Shown here piece by piece: positions 20,559-29,219 of a stretch of DNA of 64,000 nt. The stretch lies in the NCBI GenBank assembly GCA_963851385.1, contig CAWKPE010000018.1:1-64000 (forward strand). Reading direction: 5' to 3'. The translations under genes and the position numbers were made by a program. How positions within the stretch are numbered: position 1 is the stretch's first letter; every line of letters begins with the position of its first letter. The notes below the pieces were generated by a model, which searched no databases, was not told the origin of the DNA, and was given only the letters and a program-made list of their open reading frames with translations. Source of the stretch: CAWEFA01 sp963851385 (GTDB taxonomy: Bacteria > Bacteroidota > Bacteroidia > Bacteroidales > DTGW01).

Positions 20559-21971
20559 TTAGAAGTTATATTTAAGCCTAAACATAAACATATTGTAATC
20601 TTTTAAATTAGCAAACAAATTATCTCCTTTACCGTTGAAGATTGCTGCTGAAAAGGTAATTTCAATGTCGTCGGTAGCCTTGTATGAAACCTGTGGAATA
20701 TATGCAACAGCATAATTATTTTTTATATTATCCCAATTGGTAACAATAAAAGCACCGCCAATCGGAGCAATTTTTAGTTTCTCGTCAAAAAACTTTTTTT
20801 CGTATCGCATAAAGAAATAATCATTCAGATTTTTTTCTCCTTTTTCATGAATGAAACCGTGGAGATATTGAACGTTTAAATAAGAGCCGTCACTAAAATT
20901 ATAATCACCGCCGACAATAAATTTTACATATGGTTTTGTTTTTTCCAAAAGAGTAGTATCCTTCTTAACAGGCACCGGTGATAACGGATATAAAGCTGAC
21001 ATATCATTAGTCATTATCACATTACTTTCGGGTATAAAAGCAGCAGCTTCTGCCCAAAATCCAATTCCTGCAATACTCGTTGCCAAATCAGCTCCTATAA
21101 TATGAGACCTGATAAATGAAAGCTGAGAATTGATATTTATGCCTCCGAAATTATCGGCAGATACAAAAGTATTTTTTGTAGTAATGGGCAACCCGTCGCG
21201 TCCATAAACGTAACTTATTGAAAAATCAACTCCTCTGACAGTACCTTTGAATTTCAATCCTAAAGTAGAACTTTCTTTCAGGTTATATTTGGGCATTAAT
21301 AAAGTATCCGACATACCTTTTAAAACCATACCTTGTGGTAAACTCATTGAAGGATTTAAAATATTGGAAAAAATACCGACAGGCAAATTAGCAGGTTGAA
21401 AAAAAGAAACAAAAACACCTTGTAATGAAATGTCGCTATTAAAATAATAATTCATATTAATAGCGTCAGAACCCCGATGACGGCCAAAATCCAAAATGTC
21501 TTCCATGTCATAAGAATTAAGGTTGTCGGTTGGATTCAATTTATCTGCCGTGCCCCAGGCAATGCGCTGACGTCCAATTTTTAGATCAAGCTTTTTCGTG
21601 AGAAATCCGAACATCTGAACATATGCTTCCCTTATTTCCAGGTTGTAGGGATCAACGATTCCTTTGTTATATAAATTAGCAGATGTGGTCAGATTAGGTA
21701 AGCCTATATTTCTAAGCCAAATTTCACTATAGAATTTTGAATTGTTTGCAATTTTTTTGTCAAATTTTAAAGTAAATCGATTTTCATTCCATGCCCAATC
21801 ATTGTCGTCTTTGAGCAAGAACCTGTCATCTGTAAGCAATTCTCCTGAAATTTTTAATTTATTTTCATCAGGATTTTGCTCATTTACAATACTATCTTGT
21901 GCTTTTACTATACAAGAAGCGACTAAAAGTATAATCACAACCGAAAATAAATTTATTTGGTTCATAAACAA
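20559..21971 (-). CDS. Outer-membrane beta-barrel protein (DUF1302-like) of the MMPL cluster
   Basis: The 470-residue product begins with a signal peptide (INLFSVVIILLVASCIVKAQ). Alternating strands such as LKISGELLTDDRFLLKD and SKFYSEIWLRNIGL suggest a porin-like barrel, and it ends in an aromatic C-terminus (MFRLKYNF) typical for BamA-dependent barrels. KLDLKIGRQRIAWGTADKLN resembles DUF1302 porins that occur beside MMPL permeases and LolA-like carriers. It is last in the five-gene minus-strand cluster (tetR, mmpL, lolA-like, DUF2141, barrel), so it may be the outer-membrane step. The family call is from pattern and context; the cargo is unknown. Confidence 0.7.
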   Translation of the reverse strand: MFMNQINLFSVVIILLVASCIVKAQDSIVNEQNPDENKLKISGELLTDDRFLLKDDNDWAWNENRFTLKFDKKIANNSKFYSEIWLRNIGLPNLTTSANLYNKGIVDPYNLEIREAYVQMFGFLTKKLDLKIGRQRIAWGTADKLNPTDNLNSYDMEDILDFGRHRGSDAINMNYYFNSDISLQGVFVSFFQPANLPVGIFSNILNPSMSLPQGMVLKGMSDTLLMPKYNLKESSTLGLKFKGTVRGVDFSISYVYGRDGLPITTKNTFVSADNFGGININSQLSFIRSHIIGADLATSIAGIGFWAEAAAFIPESNVIMTNDMSALYPLSPVPVKKDTTLLEKTKPYVKFIVGGDYNFSDGSYLNVQYLHGFIHEKGEKNLNDYFFMRYEKKFFDEKLKIAPIGGAFIVTNWDNIKNNYAVAYIPQVSYKATDDIEITFSAAIFNGKGDNLFANLKDYNMFMFRLKYNF

Positions 21972-22056
21972 TTAAATTTTCCAATGTTAGTATAGACTGG
22001 CATTATGCATGATTACAATAAAAAGGAAAATATTTGTTTTCAATTATTATGTCGTT

Positions 22057-22503
22057 CTATATGTATTTTATTTTTATGTAAATTTTTTGTTTTTGATTTT
22101 CATTAACAACAAAACTGAAAGCATCAAACTTTGGTCTTTTTAATCCCGTATGATAATAGTTTGAAAAGCCAAATCCCTCTTTTGGTATTCCAAATAAATT
22201 GTAATTCATTTTACCGTCACTGTTTTCATCATCTAAAAGTGAAAAGCCGTATAACCCGGAATTTAAACTCAAAGTCACAGTCATCTCTCCTTTTGAAATA
22301 TTTTTCTTTTGGAATTTTTTTAACAGGAATGGTTTTTCTTCCTGAAAGCTTTTATCATCTTTAAAAATTCCTATTGATATTTGTCCCTGTGCTGATCTGA
22401 TTCCTGTAATTACAACTTCGATATTTTGAGCTTTTACGGTTATGAAACTAATAAATAACAAAAGCAAAAAACAAATTCTTTTATATCTATTTTGTGATAA
22501 CAT
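22057..22503 (-). CDS. DUF2141 domain-containing secreted protein
   Basis: This 148-residue protein has a signal peptide (CFLLLLFISFITVKAQ) and a single beta-rich domain. Hallmarks of DUF2141 are visible: GQISIGIFKDDKSF, YGFSLLDDENSDGKMNYNLF and GIPKEGFGFSN. The DENSDGKMN loop resembles a calcium-binding loop. Function is unknown for the family. It starts 15 bases after the LolA-like gene and lies before the barrel gene, so it is very likely co-transcribed with the MMPL transport cluster and acts in the periplasm or outer membrane. Confidence 0.85.
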   Translation of the reverse strand: MLSQNRYKRICFLLLLFISFITVKAQNIEVVITGIRSAQGQISIGIFKDDKSFQEEKPFLLKKFQKKNISKGEMTVTLSLNSGLYGFSLLDDENSDGKMNYNLFGIPKEGFGFSNYYHTGLKRPKFDAFSFVVNENQKQKIYIKIKYI

Positions 22504-22518
22504 GGTTTTGCTATTAAG

Positions 22519-23247
22519 TTACTCCTTTAATTTTCTTACGGTAAAATCATCATCTGTCAGTCCAGTATCATACTTTACATCGGACATTTGCATTTTTGTT
22601 TTATGGTTTTTCTTTAAGTCGGTCATTTCAACTTCCTGGGCATTCCAATAATTGCCAGCTTTTTTGAAAGTATATTTTGCTTCTTTTATTTTATTATTAC
22701 CCTTGTCGAAGTATTCCATTAATACCGGATAATAATCCGCTTTATTTATGCTTACAACAATTTTCGAATAATCAGATTGTGCCTTAGGAGTTAGTTCCAG
22801 CATGAATACATCCGGTTCGGTTTTTAATAATTTAGGTGTGTATTTATCGGAATATGATTTTGATTCCATATCATCATAAGAAAAATCAGTGCCTGAAAAA
22901 TTTTGATTTTTTGCGCTTGAAGCAATTCTTCTTTCCTTACCAAAAGCCGGTAAATACAAATACATAATATCATTAGGCAATGATAAAACAGAAATACCTG
23001 CCTGTGATGCCGGAGAAGTAAATCGAAATATGCGTTTATCTGTTCCTTTTTGCTGCATAGTTGCTTCACGGATTTCCTGTTTACCAGCTTTATCAATTAA
23101 AATAATTTTCTGTTTTCCTGTCATATCTTTGGGAGAAAACATTAAATCATCCATTTTTTTCAAAATGACGGCTGCATCTTGTGCAAATGTTGTGCAAACA
23201 CTAAACATCGCAGCTATTGCTACTAATAACAAATTTTTCTTTTTCAT
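22519..23247 (-). CDS. LolA-like outer-membrane lipoprotein-sorting protein
   Basis: The 242-residue periplasmic protein has a signal peptide (KNLLLVAIAAMFSVCTTFAQ) and the half-open barrel fold of the LolA/COG2834 group: MTGKQKIILIDKAG, KRIFRFTSPASQAGISVL, MYLYLPAFGKERRIAS, FSGTDFSYDDME and YPVLMEYFDKGNNKIKEA. This subgroup, with its LPAFGKERRI segment, is commonly found next to MMPL permeases and is thought to carry a lipid or lipoprotein, not the general Lol cargo. It is 46 bases downstream of the MMPL gene on the same strand. Confidence 0.85.
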   Translation of the reverse strand: MKKKNLLLVAIAAMFSVCTTFAQDAAVILKKMDDLMFSPKDMTGKQKIILIDKAGKQEIREATMQQKGTDKRIFRFTSPASQAGISVLSLPNDIMYLYLPAFGKERRIASSAKNQNFSGTDFSYDDMESKSYSDKYTPKLLKTEPDVFMLELTPKAQSDYSKIVVSINKADYYPVLMEYFDKGNNKIKEAKYTFKKAGNYWNAQEVEMTDLKKNHKTKMQMSDVKYDTGLTDDDFTVRKLKE

Positions 23248-23293
23248 ATACTTAAATTTTAAAAATTTTCTATACTATTATTTCGTTTTTTAA

Positions 23294-25612
23294 TTAATTG
23301 ATCTTTTCAACTTCATTTATATCCAGTTTGTCTGAACCTTTAAGGACTTCTTTTAACTCGCCTGAGATTTTGATAAAAGCCTCTTTTTTTGATCTACTGG
23401 TAGCCCTAATTATTATAGGAAGCAGAGTGATTGCAGCTAAAGCGGAACTTAATAATGTAATGGGTACTATTGTTCCAAAATTCTGAAGCGGAACAAGGTT
23501 TGAAAGTATTAATACTATAAAACCTGCTGAAACGGACATAGCGTTAATAATAACTGCTCTACCGCTTATTTTTAAGCTTTCTTTTAATGCAAAATTACTA
23601 TCAGAATAAAGTTCATAATAAAAATTATATCCTGATAAAATATGAATGACATAATCTCCAACACCTACTCCAATACTGCCTACCAAAACAGTTGCAATAT
23701 CAATAGGAATACCGGCCCAGCCCATGAATCCATACAATACTATTACACTGGAAATCATGGGAACAATAGAATACAATCCCTTTTTTAAGGATTTGAATAC
23801 AATTGTAACTAAAATAAAAGCAAGAAAAATTGCTAAACACAGGCTTCGCCGTTGACTTTTAACAATACTTTCATCAATTTTTGAGATGATCATAGGCATG
23901 CCGCTTATTTCTATTTTAAATGAATGGAATTGTTTTATGTACTGATTTAAACTTTCAATAAATTGAACAATAGTTCTTAATTCACTGGTTGACAAGTTAG
24001 CTTGAACTAATCCTTCATTTAACGAATCGTTTACAAGTTGAGTCATTATTTCTTGACCTTGAAGCAGGAACCACAATTGTTCTATTTTTGCTTTTTCTTC
24101 AGGTATTTTTTTCCCTTCACCCATTGCATTGTTCATTTCTTCTATCAGGTCGGCAACAGATTGTGTCTTTTTTATATATGGATTTTTTTCCATAAACCGC
24201 TGTATTTGCTTCATCGTATTTAACATTTCAGGAGATTGAACATCGCCTTTGACTGAAACATACAATGTTTGAGAACCAGAAAATTTTTTCTGCAATAGTT
24301 TTTCACTTTTCCTGGTTTCAGTATTCTTTTTGAAATATTCTATCATATCTGATTTACGCTCAATTTTTGTTATGCCTACCAAAGAAATAATAAATACAAC
24401 AGACCATGGGATAATTATATAAAGCGGACGATAAGATATCAAATCAGTAATTTTTAATAAAAAAGAATCCAAAAAAGATTTTTTATCTTGTTTTATATGC
24501 AGTTCCGTTGTTTCTGTTTTTTTATCTAAAGAAAAAATAAGAGCGGGCGTAAATGTTAATGAAAGGATTAAAGCTATGAAAATTCCCAGTGCTGAAAAAA
24601 TGCCGAATTGCTGTATCATTGTGAGATATGAGCCGAAAACAAATGTTAAAAAGCCGATCATTGCAGCAGTAGCGGCAACAGACACTGGTAATGCCACATA
24701 ATTAAGTGCCTTATTTAATGCGCTTTTTCTGTCGGAATCTGTTTCTGCATTTAACCTGTTTATTATATGTATAGGCCAACCGCTGCCAACAGCCAATAAC
24801 ATGACAGGTATTATACTTGTAATCAAAGTTAATTCAAAATGAAGCAATGAAATAATCCCAAATGTCCAAATGATAGCTATTAAGACTGTCAAAAGAGGTA
24901 TCAATAAATTTTTCCCTTTTCTGAAACTGATTAGAATTATCAGGGCTATCATCAGGAAAGCAATAGGGCCAAGAAAAGACATATCTTTTAGAACTATGCT
25001 GCCGACCTCTGCAGTTAAAATTGCCTGTCCACCGTAAAATATTTTTACAGTATCCGGAAGTTTTATGCTTTTAATTTTGGACTTAATCATGCTAACAGCG
25101 TGTTCCTTATTTGAGCCATCAATAATTTTTGCTATTATTAATGTTGCTGTGGCATCTTGTGAAATCAAGGCACCCTTGTACATATCTTTTGAGAAAATAT
25201 ATTTCTTCAGACTATCAAGCTGCTGTTGGCTTTTGGGTAAGTTATTTTCGTCAATCAATTTGCCAATTTCTATCCCATCTTCATTAGATTTGATATCTAT
25301 AACATCAGTCAGGCTTGTCACTGAACCAATTTCTGTAATAGTTTTAAGAGAATCGGTAATTTGCTTGATTTGTTCAAGCGTTTTTTTGTTAAAAATATTG
25401 TCAGTTTCAACAGCAACCATTACTATATCAGTTCCTCCATATAGCTTTCCAACACGGCTATATAAAATTGCCGCTTTATCTTTTTTAGGCAGATAATGCA
25501 TTATATCCGGGTCAACCTTAATATCTTTTATAAAGTATCCAAAAAAGACTGTCAGGATTAGCGTAATTAATATTACTGCCTTTCTATACCTGATAATTAA
25601 TTTATCTTTCAT
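23294..25612 (-). CDS. MMPL/RND family transporter
   Basis: This is a 772-residue inner-membrane permease of the MMPL type. The architecture repeats twice: one membrane helix (AVILITLILTVFFGYFI), a large periplasmic domain, then a bundle of five helices (FLGPIAFLMIALIILISF; MLLAVGSGWPIHIINRL). The second half begins near PLYIIIPWSVVFIISLVG and ends with the second bundle (LVGSIGVGVGDYVIHIL). It lacks a drug-efflux partner; instead a LolA-like carrier, DUF2141 protein and outer-membrane barrel follow. This suggests movement of a lipid or lipoprotein from inner membrane to periplasm. A candidate TetR operator lies in its upstream region (25672-25696). Confidence 0.9.
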   Translation of the reverse strand: MKDKLIIRYRKAVILITLILTVFFGYFIKDIKVDPDIMHYLPKKDKAAILYSRVGKLYGGTDIVMVAVETDNIFNKKTLEQIKQITDSLKTITEIGSVTSLTDVIDIKSNEDGIEIGKLIDENNLPKSQQQLDSLKKYIFSKDMYKGALISQDATATLIIAKIIDGSNKEHAVSMIKSKIKSIKLPDTVKIFYGGQAILTAEVGSIVLKDMSFLGPIAFLMIALIILISFRKGKNLLIPLLTVLIAIIWTFGIISLLHFELTLITSIIPVMLLAVGSGWPIHIINRLNAETDSDRKSALNKALNYVALPVSVAATAAMIGFLTFVFGSYLTMIQQFGIFSALGIFIALILSLTFTPALIFSLDKKTETTELHIKQDKKSFLDSFLLKITDLISYRPLYIIIPWSVVFIISLVGITKIERKSDMIEYFKKNTETRKSEKLLQKKFSGSQTLYVSVKGDVQSPEMLNTMKQIQRFMEKNPYIKKTQSVADLIEEMNNAMGEGKKIPEEKAKIEQLWFLLQGQEIMTQLVNDSLNEGLVQANLSTSELRTIVQFIESLNQYIKQFHSFKIEISGMPMIISKIDESIVKSQRRSLCLAIFLAFILVTIVFKSLKKGLYSIVPMISSVIVLYGFMGWAGIPIDIATVLVGSIGVGVGDYVIHILSGYNFYYELYSDSNFALKESLKISGRAVIINAMSVSAGFIVLILSNLVPLQNFGTIVPITLLSSALAAITLLPIIIRATSRSKKEAFIKISGELKEVLKGSDKLDINEVEKIN

Positions 25613-25653
25613 ATATTCTTATTTAATAATTGAAAACATGGTTTTTGTCTTTA

Positions 25654-25661
25654 CAAAAATA
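25654..25661 (-). promoter_or_regulatory. -7 box of the MMPL operon promoter
   Basis: On the minus strand the bases read TATTTTTG, a match to TAnnTTTG, 41 bases before the MMPL ATG. No clear TTTG at -33 is present; the candidate TetR operator starts 10 bases upstream and occupies that region. Confidence 0.45.
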
Positions 25662-25671
25662 AAAAGTATAT

Positions 25672-25696
25672 TTGACTAAATATGTTTTTTAGTCAA
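25672..25696. promoter_or_regulatory. Inverted repeat, candidate TetR operator
   Basis: TTGACTAAA (25672-25680), 7 bases, TTTAGTCAA (25688-25696) is a perfect 9-bp inverted repeat within 25 bp, a usual size for TetR sites. It lies between the tetR stop and the MMPL start, next to the predicted promoter of the operon. Binding by the neighbouring TetR protein is inferred. Confidence 0.6.
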
Positions 25697-25715
25697 TTTT
25701 ATTTAAAAAAATAAT

Positions 25716-26300
25716 TTACTTTTTTTGAATTTTTAAACTATTCACTATCATAGATGCAAGCTCATCTATAGTATTTTCATATTCAACATACTTGTTTTGT
25801 AAGAATAAAGGTATTTCTATACTGTTTACTACCATCATAATAACATTCACTGCAGAATTTATATTCTTAATAGTAATATAACCATCCTTTTTGCCTTTTT
25901 TTAAAATATGGGTAATTTGAGTGCGTTCAAACTCAGCAAAGTCATCTCTGACATCTTTGACAAAATAATATTTTTCAAAAAAATCAGCTTTAAGTGTTTC
26001 GTGATAATTAACAGCTGTGCTTAATAATTTCAAACGAAATAGAAAATATTTTTTAAGTATTGTTAAAAACTCATTATTACTATCTGTAATTTTGCTCAAT
26101 TCTATTTTAACATTATTCAATTCTTGTTTCAATACTTCATTAAAAAGTTCTTCTTTGCTTTTGTAATAATAATATAAAACCCCTTTTGCTTTATGGATAT
26201 GTTTGGCAATTTCATCCATCGTGGTTTTATAAAAACCATACTTAGAAAAATACTTAGTTGCAGCTTCTACAATTAAATTCTTTATATGAATTTCTGACAT
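25716..26300 (-). CDS. TetR/AcrR family transcriptional regulator
   Basis: The 194-residue protein has an N-terminal helix-turn-helix typical of TetR: VEAATKYFSKYGFYKTTMDE, IAKHIHKAKGVLYYYYKSKEELF. The C-terminal ligand domain is helical and not assignable. It is encoded just upstream of the MMPL transporter cluster on the same strand (103 bases). The inverted repeat in that gap suggests that it represses the transport genes and responds to their substrate. The gap also means it may have a separate promoter. Confidence 0.92.
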   Translation of the reverse strand: MSEIHIKNLIVEAATKYFSKYGFYKTTMDEIAKHIHKAKGVLYYYYKSKEELFNEVLKQELNNVKIELSKITDSNNEFLTILKKYFLFRLKLLSTAVNYHETLKADFFEKYYFVKDVRDDFAEFERTQITHILKKGKKDGYITIKNINSAVNVIMMVVNSIEIPLFLQNKYVEYENTIDELASMIVNSLKIQKK

Positions 26301-26487
26301 GATTATTTACCTTTTATTGTTTACTATTCAAAATTAATAAATACCAGATATATGAAAAAGTTTTCATTTTTATTCTGATTAATTTTAAGCAAACTAATTA
26401 AATTATCACATACTGGGTTAAAATTGAATTTCTTTTGTAAGAATTGAACTTATATCCAAATTTATATAGGATACATACTAAAAAGCC

Positions 26488-26512
26488 ACAATCCTTTTTG
26501 GATGCGGCTTGG
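26488..26512 (-). terminator. Terminator downstream of the tRNA fragment
   Basis: On the minus strand AAGCC..ATCC, an A-rich loop and GGAT..GGCTT form a hairpin followed by a short T-run. It immediately follows the CCA end of the tRNA-Val fragment and looks like the original tRNA terminator. Confidence 0.6.
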
Positions 26513-26550
26513 TGGGAGCTATAGGAGTCAAACCTATGCCCTCTGCTTAC
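26513..26550 (-). pseudogene. 3' fragment of tRNA-Val with genome-encoded CCA end
   Basis: These 38 bases match the 3' half of the intact tRNA-Val at 34026-34100 (T-arm and 3' acceptor strand) with one substitution and one missing base. The next three minus-strand bases (26510-26512) complete a CCA, which the intact gene lacks, and a terminator follows. The 5' half is replaced by unrelated sequence. Both copies have the same orientation. This fits a displaced tRNA 3' end at the far side of an integrated segment; simple decay of a second tRNA gene is the alternative. Confidence 0.7.
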
Positions 26551-26910
26551 TGAGAAATCCGGTATTATTATAACAATCATCCAAAACTATTGGCATATCC
26601 TAAGATGAGATTATTAAATTTGATTGAAAAAAAATGTTAATTCTATTGTATTTACAGCATAAGAATTAGTTCGAGATTTAATACAAATCTAAAAATCATT
26701 AAACAAATGTTATCATTGCTACTTGCACATATAAAGCTGGACTCAAAGATTTTTCGGCTAATTAAACGACCTACTAACAAAAACTATTTGTCTATAGTTT
26801 TTGTTTATTAAATTTGATAGAAAGTAATGATATAAATAATATTATACTTAAGTTTATCATATTCTAATTAACAATTTGTATGCTTTTTTTAGAATGCGAA
26901 TAAACTATAA
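26551..26910. other. Non-coding stretch before the CotH-like gene
   Basis: No open frame of note or RNA gene was seen. It is very AT-rich. A clear TAnnTTTG box for the CotH gene was not found. Confidence 0.4.
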
Positions 26911-29067
26911 ATGGTAAAAGATATGAAATCACTTAAGATTTCCCTAATTGTACTATTAATGTTCGCATGCAGTCATGGATATTCTCAGTATTACTTGGTG
27001 AAGAATAATGGAAATTACCGGTATTTCATAGGGAATCAGGAACCCGATACTGGCTGGAAAAACGCCAATTTCATCGATACTTCCTGGATTCAGGGATATA
27101 GTAGTATCGGATACGGTCATAATAACGATAGTACAAAAATTCCTGTTACGCCAATTCCTTCTGTATATTTAAGAATAAAGTTCGATTTAACTGATAGTGC
27201 GCTTCATGCTGTAAAGGATGCAAATTTAAGAGTCGATTTTGATGATGCTTTTGTGGCTTACTTGAACGGCACTGAAATAGTCAGAGTTAACTTGGGTAAG
27301 CGAGGTGAACCTGTACCCTATAACCGGCTTTCTGACCAATCTCATGAAGCTTATGGCTACAGGGGACATTATTATTTGCAGTTAGATGGTTATTATGTTG
27401 ATAAAGATACCCTTGCTAAAGTTTTGAAAAGTGGCACTAATGTCCTGGCTGTTCAAGTTCAAAATGACAGCCTGAACGGTTCAGATTTATCGTTCAATTG
27501 CAGTTTAATCAATCTTACTAATTTATACTATAGTTTATGGGATACAGATTGTCATTATATAAGGCAAGTTCAGTTGGATTCTACTTATTTTCCCATTGTT
27601 GAAGTTAATACCGATGCGTACGGACTTCCATTTCCCCATATTAAATATATTGCCAAAATGGGCATTATTAATAATAATGATGGGAAAATAAACCATGTTA
27701 CTGATTCACTAAATGAATATAATGGCCGAATCAGAATTGAATGGCGTGGGTCGTCATCTGTCGATTTTCCAAAAAGATCTTTTGACATAGAAACTGAAGA
27801 TTCTACGGGAGTTCAACAGAATGTACCATTGTTTGGTATGCCAGCTGCGAACGACTGGATTTTACTGGGACCTTTCGCAGATAAAAGTCAGATAAGAAAT
27901 GAGATGGAATTTCAAATTGGGCGCAAACTGGGCCATTACGAACCCAGAACCAGATTTTGTGAATTGTTATTTAATGGTGAATTTATAGGATTATATGAAT
28001 TTACAGAAAAAATTAAAAGAGATACCAACAGGGTTGATATTGAAAAACTTGATAATACGGATAATTCAGGAATAAGTCTTACCGGTGGTTATATAGTAAA
28101 ATATGACAAACCAGATGGTTCATTGCAATGGGTTTATCCCAAAAGTGATGATATTACTCAGGCCCAAGAAAATTATATTAGTAATTTTCTTACTGAATTC
28201 TATGCTGTACTTGATGCGCCCGAATTTCTTGATACCCTGTTGGGTTACAAAAAATACATTGACCCACAATCCCTTATTGATTATATAATTGCAAATGAAG
28301 TATCCAAAAATTGCGATGCTTATTTATACAGTACTTTTTTATATAAAGATAATGATTCAAGAGATGGAAGACTTAAGTATGGCCCTTTATGGGATTACGA
28401 TATTGCGTGGGGTACTTCTGAATGGCAAGATGGCTATTTGACAAATGGATGGCAGTTTGAATACAACAAAAAACTCATGATTCATAAAGTTTTAAGAGAC
28501 ACAGCTTTTTCTCATCAATTAGCCCAAAAGTGGTTTCTGCTTAGAAAAGGATTTTTAAATACTAATTCACTTATGAATATGATAGATTCATTGACTAATT
28601 ATATTTACGATGCAAGAAATAGAAATTATTTGGTTTGGCCTGTCATCGACAAACATTTATTTGGTGACGATATGTATGTAGAATCATCATACGATGAGGA
28701 TATAAGCAGGATGAAAAGTTGGCTTAATGCAAGACTTTTATGGATTGATGGAAATATTTCAAATTTTGGTACAGATATTCCTACTTTAAATTCAGAAAAT
28801 AACAACAATTTTAATATTTATCCAAACCCGTTTTCAAAGCAGTTTTCTTTAGAAATGAATATAGTAAATTCCGGCACTTATGATATTGATTTGGTAGATA
28901 TATTAGGAAAATCTTTTTCAATTTTAAGAAATCTTAAGCTGCAAAAGGGAAATTTTAAACTTACTTTTAGTAATCAGGAATTATCAAAATTATTTTCCGG
29001 ACTGTACGTTCTTACAATTCGTCAAAATGGGAGTATAATCTGTCGAGAAAAAATGGTAAAATATTAA
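26911..29067 (+). CDS. CotH kinase family protein with T9SS C-terminal sorting domain
   Basis: The 718-residue protein has a signal peptide (LIVLLMFACSHGYSQ). A beta-rich N-terminal region (DFDDAFVAYLNGTEIVR) precedes the CotH domain: RIEWRGSSSVDFPKRSFDIE, NDWILLGPFADKSQIRNEM, LLFNGEFIGLYEFTEKIKRD, and later YGPLWDYDIAWG. CotH proteins are atypical protein kinases that phosphorylate secreted proteins in spores; bacterial secreted versions are little studied. The last ~80 residues (NIYPNPFSKQFSLEM to CREKMVKY) are a T9SS type A sorting domain, so the protein should be exported by the PorU/PorV system and sit on the cell surface. Start is either 26911 or the ATG at 26923, both giving a signal peptide. 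It is the first gene after the tRNA fragment. Confidence 0.9.
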   Translation: MVKDMKSLKISLIVLLMFACSHGYSQYYLVKNNGNYRYFIGNQEPDTGWKNANFIDTSWIQGYSSIGYGHNNDSTKIPVTPIPSVYLRIKFDLTDSALHAVKDANLRVDFDDAFVAYLNGTEIVRVNLGKRGEPVPYNRLSDQSHEAYGYRGHYYLQLDGYYVDKDTLAKVLKSGTNVLAVQVQNDSLNGSDLSFNCSLINLTNLYYSLWDTDCHYIRQVQLDSTYFPIVEVNTDAYGLPFPHIKYIAKMGIINNNDGKINHVTDSLNEYNGRIRIEWRGSSSVDFPKRSFDIETEDSTGVQQNVPLFGMPAANDWILLGPFADKSQIRNEMEFQIGRKLGHYEPRTRFCELLFNGEFIGLYEFTEKIKRDTNRVDIEKLDNTDNSGISLTGGYIVKYDKPDGSLQWVYPKSDDITQAQENYISNFLTEFYAVLDAPEFLDTLLGYKKYIDPQSLIDYIIANEVSKNCDAYLYSTFLYKDNDSRDGRLKYGPLWDYDIAWGTSEWQDGYLTNGWQFEYNKKLMIHKVLRDTAFSHQLAQKWFLLRKGFLNTNSLMNMIDSLTNYIYDARNRNYLVWPVIDKHLFGDDMYVESSYDEDISRMKSWLNARLLWIDGNISNFGTDIPTLNSENNNNFNIYPNPFSKQFSLEMNIVNSGTYDIDLVDILGKSFSILRNLKLQKGNFKLTFSNQELSKLFSGLYVLTIRQNGSIICREKMVKY

Positions 29068-29219
29068 TAAAATTATTTTTTCATAAAAATTCAATAAGAA
29101 GAGGTAATTTTTGTTTATTAAACTTTTACCGGATAAAAAAATAGCTTTACCGATTTAGACTGGTTTGTGGTTTTTCAACTTATTTCTTTTACAGAAATTT
29201 TAAGTAAATATTCTGTAAT

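Noticed and set aside
26513..26550. A second functional tRNA-Val
   Set aside because: The 5' half (D-arm and anticodon stem) is absent; only the T-arm and 3' acceptor strand remain.
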